A stretch of DNA of 64,000 bases from Niabella sp. (GTDB lineage Bacteria > Bacteroidota > Bacteroidia > Chitinophagales > Chitinophagaceae). This document shows, one piece after another, positions 51,904 to 58,915 of the stretch. Within the stretch, counting starts at the first letter, position 1, and every line of letters begins with the position of its first letter. The position numbers and the translations under genes are program-made. The notes beneath the pieces are model-generated. The model saw nothing but the letters and a program-made list of their open reading frames with translations, made no database searches and was not told where the DNA came from. The DNA lies in NCBI GenBank assembly GCA_027493055.1, contig JAPUDO010000074.1:62001-126000 (forward strand), written 5' to 3'.

Positions 51904-53790
51904 ATGGTTCAGGAAAAAGGTACGATATCTATTCATACGGAAAATATATTCCCGATAATCAAAAAGTTTTTATACAGCGATCATGAAATTTTTCTTCGTG
52001 AGCTGGTTTCCAACGCCGTAGATGCCATCCAGAAGGCCAAAAGGCTGGTCTCTTTAGGCCAGTTTAATGGTGAGCTGGGCGAACCTTTGGTTCAGGTAAA
52101 GCTGGATAAAGAAGCTAAAACCATTACCATTTCTGATAACGGGATTGGTATGACCGCTGATGAAATTAAGAAATATATCAACCAGGTAGCATTTTCAGGC
52201 GCGAGTGAGTTCCTGGAAAAATTTAAAGAAGCCAAAGATGCCAACGAGATCATCGGCCAGTTTGGTTTAGGTTTTTATTCGGCATTTATGGTAGCTGATA
52301 AAGTGGAAATTCAAACCCTTAGCTATCAACAGGGAGCAGAACCTGCCCGATGGGAATGCGATGGCAGCACCGAGTTTGAGATGAGCCCGGGCAGCCGTAC
52401 CGAGCGTGGAACAGATATTATTCTTTACATTAATGAAGAGAACAAGGAGTTTTTAGAGAACTATAAAATACAATCCATCTTAGACAAATACGCTAAGTTT
52501 CTCCCCGTGCCTGTTCAGTTTGGAACCAAAACCGAAAGCGAGCCTGATGGAGAAGATGCTGACGGCAAACCTAAGTATAAGGATGTGGAAGTTCCCAATA
52601 TCATCAACACCGTTAAGCCTATTTGGACAAAGCCTCCGTCTGAATTAAAAGATGAGGATTACCTCAGCTTCTATAAGGAGCTTTATCCGTTCAGCGAAGA
52701 TCCTTTGTTCTGGATACACTTAAATGTAGACTATCCTTTCAATCTTACCGGCGTATTGTATTTTCCCAAGATCAAAAACGAAGTGGAAGTACAGCGTAAT
52801 AAAATAAAGCTGTTCAGCAGGCAGGTATTCATTACAGACGATGTAAAAGATATTGTGCCCGAATTTTTAATGCTGCTGCATGGTGTAATTGATTCTCCTG
52901 ATATTCCGCTGAACGTTTCACGCTCTTTCTTACAGGCCGATAGCAACGTAAAAAAGATCAATACCTATATCACTAAAAAAGTGGCAGATAAGCTGGCTGA
53001 GTTATTTAAAAACGACAGGAAGAGCTACGAAGAAAAATGGAACGATATCGGGGTATTTGTAAAATATGGTATTATCAGCGAGCCTAAGTTTGCCGAAAAA
53101 GCTAAAGATTTTGTTTTGCTGAGCAATGTAAACAAAGCGTTCTTTACCTTATCAGAATACCGGGAAAAAGTAGCGGGCAATCAAACAGACAAAGACGGGA
53201 ATGTAGTGTATTTATATGCGGCCCATGCTGACAAACAGCACAGCTACATCAGCGCTGCAGAAAAGAAGGGATATGATGTATTATTGCTGGATGGCCCGCT
53301 AGACAATCATTTTGTCAGTCATTTAGAGCGCGACCTTGAAAAAACCCAGATCAAACGCGTTGATGCTGACGTAGTGGAAAAGCTGATTCCTAAAGATGAA
53401 AAAATTGAAAGCAACCTGAGCGAAGAGCAAAGCAAACAGTTAGAGACCGTGTTCAGGGAGGCCATCACCAAACCAGGTATGGAAGTGAGCATTGAAAATC
53501 TTTCTGCCGATGCAATGCCTGTTACAGTAACCATGGATGAATTTATGCGCCGCATGAAAGATATGGCAGCTATGGGCGGAGGTATGAGCTTTTATGGCTC
53601 CATGCCTGACAGGTATAAAGTGGCGGTAAACGCTAACAGCCCGCTGGCAACCAGGATACTGTCTGAAACAAATGCCGATACACAAAAAGCATTGGCACAG
53701 CAGGCTTTTGACCTGGCTTTACTGGCCCAGGGAATGCTTACCGGTGCAGAGCTCACAGCATTTGTAGAAAGAAGCGTAAAGATGATTTAA
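51904..53790 (+). CDS. htpG: Hsp90-family chaperone HtpG
   Basis: 628 residues, close to E. coli HtpG (624). GHKL ATPase motifs: ELVSNAVDAIQKAKRL, ISDNGIGMTADEI, IIGQFGLGFYSAFMVADKVE and the later RGTDIILYI. The middle-domain LPLNVSRSFLQ-type segment appears as IPLNVSRSFLQAD with the catalytic Arg. C-terminal dimerisation helices are present. An ATP-dependent chaperone of the cytoplasm, expected to be induced by heat. A strong terminator follows, so it is monocistronic. Confidence 0.97.
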   Translation: MVQEKGTISIHTENIFPIIKKFLYSDHEIFLRELVSNAVDAIQKAKRLVSLGQFNGELGEPLVQVKLDKEAKTITISDNGIGMTADEIKKYINQVAFSGASEFLEKFKEAKDANEIIGQFGLGFYSAFMVADKVEIQTLSYQQGAEPARWECDGSTEFEMSPGSRTERGTDIILYINEENKEFLENYKIQSILDKYAKFLPVPVQFGTKTESEPDGEDADGKPKYKDVEVPNIINTVKPIWTKPPSELKDEDYLSFYKELYPFSEDPLFWIHLNVDYPFNLTGVLYFPKIKNEVEVQRNKIKLFSRQVFITDDVKDIVPEFLMLLHGVIDSPDIPLNVSRSFLQADSNVKKINTYITKKVADKLAELFKNDRKSYEEKWNDIGVFVKYGIISEPKFAEKAKDFVLLSNVNKAFFTLSEYREKVAGNQTDKDGNVVYLYAAHADKQHSYISAAEKKGYDVLLLDGPLDNHFVSHLERDLEKTQIKRVDADVVEKLIPKDEKIESNLSEEQSKQLETVFREAITKPGMEVSIENLSADAMPVTVTMDEFMRRMKDMAAMGGGMSFYGSMPDRYKVAVNANSPLATRILSETNADTQKALAQQAFDLALLAQGMLTGAELTAFVERSVKMI

Positions 53791-53810
53791 CCAGAAAATC
53801 TGATGATATA

Positions 53811-53850
53811 AAAAAGAGGCTGTTTCAGTGGGTGAAACGGCCTCTTTTTT
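53811..53850 (+). terminator. Intrinsic terminator after htpG
   Basis: AAAAGAGGC and GCCTCTTTT pair as the outer stem, with TGTTTCA and TGAAACG as the inner stem around GTGGG, followed by a T-run. One of the strongest terminators in the window. Confidence 0.9.
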
Positions 53851-53910
53851 GCTTGTTGGGTTTACAAAAAACATTGCCTCAAGACGTAACTGATACATTA
53901 AAAATTAGTA

Positions 53911-54399
53911 ATGAAAATAAGAAAAGCAGATATACGAACCGATTATAATAAGGTTTGGGAAATTTTCAGAGAGGTGATCTCAACAGGTGACACCTATGTA
54001 TTTGATCCCGGTACACCCAAAGAAGACTTGCAGAAACACTGGTTTGCCGGCTATATGGACACTTTTGTAGCAGTAGATGAAGCAGAAAACATAACAGGCA
54101 CTTATATCATCAAACCCAACCAGATTGACCTGGGCAATCATATTGCTAATTGCAGCTATATGGTAAATCCGGAGTACCAGGGAAGAGGTATAGGAAGGCA
54201 GCTTTGCGGACATTCCATCAGGTTTGCCAGGGAAAAGGGATTTAGTGGGATCCAGTTTAACATAGTAGTAAGCACTAATGAGAACGCTGTTAACTTATGG
54301 AAGAAATTAGGTTTTGACTTAATCGGTACAACACCCAAAGGGTTCCGGCATAAAACACTGGGCTTTGTAGATACTTATATCATGTTTAAGAGCCTCTAA
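53911..54399 (+). CDS. GNAT-family N-acetyltransferase
   Basis: 162 residues. Acetyl-CoA site: VNPEYQGRGIGRQLCGHSI (Q/RxxGxG/A), followed by NIVVSTNENAVNLWKKLGF, the second half of the fold. Substrate unknown; resembles bacterial L-amino-acid or antibiotic-type acetyltransferases of the YjaB/MnaT style only at fold level. A stand-alone gene between the htpG terminator and a PPOX-fold gene. Confidence 0.9.
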   Translation: MKIRKADIRTDYNKVWEIFREVISTGDTYVFDPGTPKEDLQKHWFAGYMDTFVAVDEAENITGTYIIKPNQIDLGNHIANCSYMVNPEYQGRGIGRQLCGHSIRFAREKGFSGIQFNIVVSTNENAVNLWKKLGFDLIGTTPKGFRHKTLGFVDTYIMFKSL

Positions 54400-54534
54400 A
54401 AACCACAGCTTGACTTTTGTTTTTGCAGCCTATTTGCAGGTAAATGGTTAAACCGTCAAATTTGGACGACTTTTTGTTATAGAATTGCCGGAGTTGTAGT
54501 TAACCAGATTCAATCATCAATAAATAATCATCCT

Positions 54535-55041
54535 ATGAGTACAGAAAACCTGCACAACCACGAAGCTATTGATAAGCTCAAAGAAATGGTCGATAAAATC
54601 GACATTGGCATGACGTGTACCTTTACTTCAGAAAGCGACTATCCCCACGCCGTGCCCATGAGCCGGCAGGAAGTGGATGAAGAAGGGAATATCTGGTTCC
54701 TTTTTTCATCGGAGAGTGATACACACCGTAACCTTGAAAAAAACAACAAGGTAAGCCTGCTTTATGCGCATGTAGGCGACTTCAATTTTTTAAGCGTTAA
54801 CGGAACGGCTGAAATTTCCCGGGATGAAGCAAGGATTGATAAGTACTGGAATAAAATGATCGAAGCATGGTTTGAAAAAGGAAAAGAAGACCCGCGCATC
54901 AGGGTGCTGAAAGTAACTCCCGGTGAAGCACATTACTGGGACAATAAATCCAACAAGCTGGTTACATTAATGAAGGTAGCGGCTAGCGCCATTTCCGGTC
55001 AGCAACTGGATATTGGCAGGGAAGGCAAGCTGAATTTGTAA
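54535..55041 (+). CDS. PPOX-fold flavin-binding protein (general stress protein 26-like)
   Basis: 168 residues. The split-barrel pyridoxamine-oxidase-like fold is suggested by IDIGMTCTFTSESDYPHAVP, NIWFLFSSESDTHRNLEKNN and VSLLYAHVGDFNFLSVNGTA, as in GSP26. Family members bind FMN, FAD or F420 and reduce or sense small molecules; some are stress-induced. The C-terminus (EAHYWDNKSNKLVTLMKVAA) is also typical. It is preceded by GGTTAAACC near 54440, of unknown relevance. Confidence 0.88.
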   Translation: MSTENLHNHEAIDKLKEMVDKIDIGMTCTFTSESDYPHAVPMSRQEVDEEGNIWFLFSSESDTHRNLEKNNKVSLLYAHVGDFNFLSVNGTAEISRDEARIDKYWNKMIEAWFEKGKEDPRIRVLKVTPGEAHYWDNKSNKLVTLMKVAASAISGQQLDIGREGKLNL

Positions 55042-55161
55042 TACAAAAGTGAATATTTATATATGGCTATGCAAAAATGGGATAACTATTTTAGCATGGC
55101 CATTTTTTGTAAATTTATTATTTGCTAAAACAAAGTTTAAACTTAACATTTAGGCTAATCA

Positions 55162-56478
55162 ATGAAAGAAACAAACCGTATAGAATATAAGCAAGCGCTT
55201 AGCAAAGACGTTGAAATCGAAAAAGAGGTTGTTGCGTTTTTGAATTACAGGGAAGGCGGTATGATCTATATCGGTATTGACAAGTTTGGCGCAGCCCGCG
55301 GTGTTGCTGATCCTGACGGGGATATACTGAAAATAAAAGACCGTCTGAAAAACAATATTCTTCCCTCATGTTTGGGGCTGTTTGATGTTGTTTCAGAAGA
55401 AAGGGACGGTAAAAACATCATCAAAATAGTGGTAGCAAGCGGAGTGGAAAAACCGTATTACGTCAGGAAATACGGGATGTCTGAAAAAGGCTGTTTCATA
55501 CGCACCGGAACTGCTGCAGAACCGATGCCACAAAGAATGATTGATGATTTATTTTCCAGACGTACCCGCAATTCCATAGGAAAAATAAGGTCGAACCGAC
55601 AGTACCTGACTTTTACGCAGTTGAAAATTTACTACGAAGAAAAAGGCAAAACACTTAACCAATATTTCGCAACCAACCTGGAATTATTCACTCCTGATGG
55701 CGAATACAATTATGTAGCTTATCTAATGGCTGATGAAAACGGAAATTCTATCAAATTCGCGAAATATAACGGAACAACAAGAGTAGACCTGATAGAAAAC
55801 AAAGAGTTTGGCTATTGTTCGCTGGTAAAGGCAACATATAACATGCTGAACAAGCTGGAAGTAGAAAATATTATGCACACCAAAATCACTTCTAAAGAGC
55901 GAAGCAATCAGCAAACCTGGGATGCTGAAGCATTGCGTGAAGCCGTTTTGAACGCCTTTGTACATAATGACTACACTACAGAGATTCCCCCGAAATTTGA
56001 AATTTTTGATAACAGAATTGAGATAACTTCGGCAGGGGCCTTAGCCGATGGTTTTAGTGAAGAAGAATTTTTTGAAGGTATATCAGCTCCCCGCAACAAA
56101 GAACTGATGCGGATTTACCGGGATTTGGAATTAGTAGAACAATTAGGTTCAGGCATACCCCGTATTCTGAAATCTTATAACAGGAGCTGTTTCAGGTTTT
56201 TCCCTAATTTCCTCCGCATGACGTTTCCTAAAGATAGAAGTGGTGCAATAGGTGGTGCAATAGGTGGTGCAATAGGTGGTGCAATAGGTGAACTAACTGA
56301 CAGACAACGGGAAGTTTTAGAATTAATTAGAGAAAACAACCGTATATCATACAGAGAAGTAGCCGAAAAGCTACAAATTAATTATTCTGCATCACAGGCA
56401 CATTTTGACACCCTGAAAGAAAAGAAAATTATAGTGCGCGAAGGAGGAACAAGAGGCTACTGGAAAATTTTGATTTGA
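55162..56478 (+). CDS. AlbA_2 (Schlafen-like) ATP-binding regulator with winged helix
   Basis: 438 residues. N-terminal AlbA_2 domain: RIEYKQALSKDVEIEKEVVA and NYREGGMIYIGID. HATPase_c_4 region: EALREAVLNAFVHNDYT and LELVEQLGSGIPRILKSY. A linker of four GAIG units (residues 361-376) encoded by a perfect 12-bp tandem repeat leads to a C-terminal winged helix (TDRQREVLELIRENNRISY, VAEKLQINYSASQAHFDTL). Such proteins are putative transcription regulators or defence-associated factors, often in mobile regions. The repeat can change linker length in-frame by slippage. Confidence 0.88.
   Translation: MKETNRIEYKQALSKDVEIEKEVVAFLNYREGGMIYIGIDKFGAARGVADPDGDILKIKDRLKNNILPSCLGLFDVVSEERDGKNIIKIVVASGVEKPYYVRKYGMSEKGCFIRTGTAAEPMPQRMIDDLFSRRTRNSIGKIRSNRQYLTFTQLKIYYEEKGKTLNQYFATNLELFTPDGEYNYVAYLMADENGNSIKFAKYNGTTRVDLIENKEFGYCSLVKATYNMLNKLEVENIMHTKITSKERSNQQTWDAEALREAVLNAFVHNDYTTEIPPKFEIFDNRIEITSAGALADGFSEEEFFEGISAPRNKELMRIYRDLELVEQLGSGIPRILKSYNRSCFRFFPNFLRMTFPKDRSGAIGGAIGGAIGGAIGELTDRQREVLELIRENNRISYREVAEKLQINYSASQAHFDTLKEKKIIVREGGTRGYWKILI
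56242..56289 (+). repeat. Perfect 12-bp tandem repeat, four copies
   Basis: GGTGCAATAGGT repeated four times without error, encoding (GAIG)4 between the ATPase-like and winged-helix domains. The 12-bp unit keeps the reading frame at any copy number, so linker length can vary without loss of the protein. Confidence 0.95.
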
Positions 56479-56553
56479 TTTTGCGGCAAACACAACACTC
56501 TGTTAATAGAATTACAATATAACACAGTACATAACCAATAAATCTTAAAAACT

Positions 56554-57759
56554 ATGGACTTAAAATCAAACGAACCCTTCTGGCTGGTTAAGAATGGGCT
56601 GCTGGCTACTTATCCGTCACTGCCGGATGACGAAAAATGTGATGTGCTGGTAGTAGGTGGAGGCATCACCGGCAGCCTGATTGCGCACCAGTGTATAGAA
56701 GACGGTTATAAAACGATCCTGATTGATAAACGTGAAATTGCCAACGGAAGCTCATCTGCCACAACCTCTATGCTTCAATATGAGATTGATACCCCGTTAA
56801 ATGAATTAATAGAAAAGATCGGCGAGAAAGGAGCCGTAGCCAGCTATAAAGCCTGCTCCCGGTCCATAGACCAGTTAGGCGAAATTGCCCGTAAGATAAG
56901 ATCCAAAGCAGGCTTCCGAAAAAAAGACTCGCTTTATTTCGCCGATCTGAAAAAAGATGTGGACGATCTGAAAAAAGAGTTTGAAGCCCGTAAAAAGGCA
57001 GGATTCGATGTGAAATGGATGGGAGCCGATGAAATTATAAAGAAATATGATCTACATGAAACCTATGGCGGCATTCTTTCCAAACAGGGCGCCAGTGTAG
57101 ATGCTTTTATGCTGGTCCACGAAATACTGGCATATAACCAAAAGAAAGGTTTAGAGGTGTATGACAGAACCGAGCTTACGGAAGTGAAATATGGCAGCCG
57201 TAACAATGAAGTCACCTTAAATACAGGGGCTGTCATTAGGTGTAAAAAGATCGTGTACTGCGTAGGTTATGAAAGCGCTTCCATGATCAAAGAAAAGTTT
57301 GTTGACCTCATCAGCACTTATGCTATCGTATCCGAAGTAATGCCTGGTATCAGCCGGAGATATAAGAATATACTTATCTGGAATACTGCTGACCCTTATA
57401 TTTATCTGCGTACTACGGATGATGACCGGATGCTGATTGGAGGTGAGGATGAAGAGTTCCGTAACCCCCGGAAACGCGATCTTCTTATCGGTAAAAAAGA
57501 ACAAAAGCTGCTGAGATCTTTTGGTAAATATTTGCCGCATATCCCTTTCCGTTCAGACTTTGCCTGGGCAGGTACTTTTGGAGAAACCAAAGACGGACTG
57601 CCTTATATTGGCACGCACAAAGATTTCAAAAACTCTTATTTCGTTTTAGGATTTGGAGGCAATGGCATAACTTTTTCCGTTACCGGGATGGAAATGGTAT
57701 CCGACTGGCTGAAAGGTAAAAAACATTTGCTGACGGAGTGGTTTAAGTTTGGGAGGTGA
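56554..57759 (+). CDS. DAO-type FAD-dependent oxidoreductase
   Basis: 401 residues. FAD site DVLVVGGGITGSLIAHQCIE (GxGxxG), GSSSATTSMLQYEIDTPL with the family's Ala/Thr/Ser signature, and C-terminal FAWAGTFGETKDGLPYIGTH, FVLGFGGNGITFS. Resembles glycine/sarcosine-oxidase-like DadA or YgaF proteins; substrate unknown. The last coding codons (57704-57734) are duplicated at 58704-58734, after the KilA-N gene. Confidence 0.92.
   Translation: MDLKSNEPFWLVKNGLLATYPSLPDDEKCDVLVVGGGITGSLIAHQCIEDGYKTILIDKREIANGSSSATTSMLQYEIDTPLNELIEKIGEKGAVASYKACSRSIDQLGEIARKIRSKAGFRKKDSLYFADLKKDVDDLKKEFEARKKAGFDVKWMGADEIIKKYDLHETYGGILSKQGASVDAFMLVHEILAYNQKKGLEVYDRTELTEVKYGSRNNEVTLNTGAVIRCKKIVYCVGYESASMIKEKFVDLISTYAIVSEVMPGISRRYKNILIWNTADPYIYLRTTDDDRMLIGGEDEEFRNPRKRDLLIGKKEQKLLRSFGKYLPHIPFRSDFAWAGTFGETKDGLPYIGTHKDFKNSYFVLGFGGNGITFSVTGMEMVSDWLKGKKHLLTEWFKFGR
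57704..57734 (+). repeat. 31-bp direct repeat, left copy
   Basis: Begins ACTGGCTGAAAGGTAAAAAA and ends CATTTGCTGAC, inside the oxidoreductase 3' end. The right copy at 58704-58734 differs by one base (T to C at position 7). Start-to-start distance is exactly 1,000 bp. Confidence 0.95.
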
Positions 57760-57829
57760 TTTTTTTGTAAATTCGTTACTTGTAAGAATCTGTTTTTATT
57801 TATACAGCATCCGGTACAATTAAAGTTTT

Positions 57830-57853
57830 AAATCCATCGAATTCGATAGATTT
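57830..57853. promoter_or_regulatory. 24-bp near-palindrome before the KilA-N gene
   Basis: Two 12-base arms, AAATCCATCGAA and TTCGATAGATTT, complementary at 11 of 12 positions, centred 29 bp before the KilA-N ATG. The core TCGAATTCGA is shared with the palindrome at 58059-58090. Placed where an autoregulatory operator would sit. Confidence 0.6.
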
Positions 57854-57870
57854 AGAAAAATAGCTATACT

Positions 57871-58686
57871 ATGAAACAGAACAAGAAAATAGAAGTTGAG
57901 GGCAGAGAGATTACTATTATCCTCGACAAAGATCAGGAGTATATTTCGCTGACTGATATGCTCAAAGCAAAAGACAGTAACTTCTTCATTGCTAATTGGC
58001 TACGCAACAGGAATACTGTTGAATATCTTGGTATTTGGGAAAGTGTTTACAATCCAGATTTTAATTATGTCGAATTCGACATAATTAAAAGTCACGCAGG
58101 ATTGAATAGTTACAGAATAAGCGTAAAGGAATGGGTTGAAAAAACCAATGCAATCGGATTGAAATCTACAACAGGCAGGTATGGTGGAACTTATGCACAC
58201 CCCGACATTGCTTTTGAGTTTGGAATGTGGATTAGTCCGAAGTTCAAAATTTATCTGATAAAAGAGTTCCAACGCTTAAAAAAAGATGAAAACAATCGCC
58301 TGAACCTGGAATGGAACTTGCAACGAACCATTTCTAAAATCAATTACCAAATCCACACAGATGCCATCAAGAAAAATCTGATACCCAAAGCCATTACCAA
58401 GCAACAAGCCAGTTTTGTCTATGCCAATGAAGCCGATTTGCTGAACGTAGCACTTTTCGGAATTACTGCCAAAGAATGGCGGGACAACAATCATGACCAA
58501 AAAGGGAATATACGGGATTATGCTACTTTGGAACAATTAGTAGTTTTAAGCAATATGGAGAGTATCAATGCATTACTTATTCAACAAGGAGTTTCACAAA
58601 GTGAAAGACTAATCCAACTCAACAAAGTTGCCATAACTCAAATGAAATCTTTAATTGAAAGCAGTGCCATTAAGAAATTGAAATAA
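57871..58686 (+). CDS. KilA-N domain protein
   Basis: 271 residues. N-terminal KilA-N domain: ISLTDMLKAKDSNFFIANWL and RNTVEYLGIWESVYN, then KSTTGRYGGTYAHPDIAFEF and SPKFKIYLIKEFQRLK, the usual phage-antirepressor-like DNA-binding module. The C-terminal half is mostly helical, ending in a basic KKLK tail. KilA-N proteins occur in phages and mobile islands; function here is unknown. AT-rich compared with neighbours and bounded by 31-bp direct repeats. Contains a 32-bp palindrome in its coding region. Confidence 0.88.
   Translation: MKQNKKIEVEGREITIILDKDQEYISLTDMLKAKDSNFFIANWLRNRNTVEYLGIWESVYNPDFNYVEFDIIKSHAGLNSYRISVKEWVEKTNAIGLKSTTGRYGGTYAHPDIAFEFGMWISPKFKIYLIKEFQRLKKDENNRLNLEWNLQRTISKINYQIHTDAIKKNLIPKAITKQQASFVYANEADLLNVALFGITAKEWRDNNHDQKGNIRDYATLEQLVVLSNMESINALLIQQGVSQSERLIQLNKVAITQMKSLIESSAIKKLK
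58059..58090. repeat. 32-bp perfect palindrome inside the KilA-N gene
   Basis: Arms TTTTAATTATGTCGAA and TTCGACATAATTAAAA, perfectly complementary with no spacer. Because it is in-frame on both strands it encodes FNYVEFDIIK either way. Its core TCGAATTCGA also forms the core of the upstream near-palindrome. Confidence 0.95.
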
Positions 58687-58703
58687 AACGAAAATAGCTT
58701 CCA

Positions 58704-58734
58704 ACTGGCCGAAAGGTAAAAAACATTTGCTGAC
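58704..58734 (+). repeat. 31-bp direct repeat, right copy
   Basis: One base different from 57704-57734. Only about 18 bp separates it from the KilA-N stop. Bases beyond it (58735-58797) have no homology to the oxidoreductase gene. Confidence 0.95.
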
Positions 58735-58797
58735 ACCCCTATTTTGCATTTGGAAGGTAAGCTGGCAAACGGTTTCAGGATCCCTTTCAAAGGTACA

Positions 58798-58862
58798 GGC
58801 TGTGCGAGGCGTCCTCGCCTCGCACACTTATTCTATCGCCTCTAGGCGATGGCATAAGCACG
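58798..58862 (+). repeat. Two-hairpin dispersed repeat, copy 2
   Basis: Hairpin one: TGTGCGAGGCG-TCCT-CGCCTCGCACA (58801-58826), 11 bp. Hairpin two: ATCGCC-TCTA-GGCGAT (58835-58850). Same layout as 45232-45297. Lies between the KilA-N cassette and the large outer-membrane protein gene. Confidence 0.75.
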
Positions 58863-58915
58863 CAAAAAGGAAATTGTCGTACACCCATTCCCAATAATAA
58901 CAAACAATACATTGA

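Noticed and set aside
57735..57829. Possible leftover of an integrase or att site next to the KilA-N gene
   Set aside because: No integrase-like frame and no tRNA sequence are present between the left 31-mer and the palindrome.
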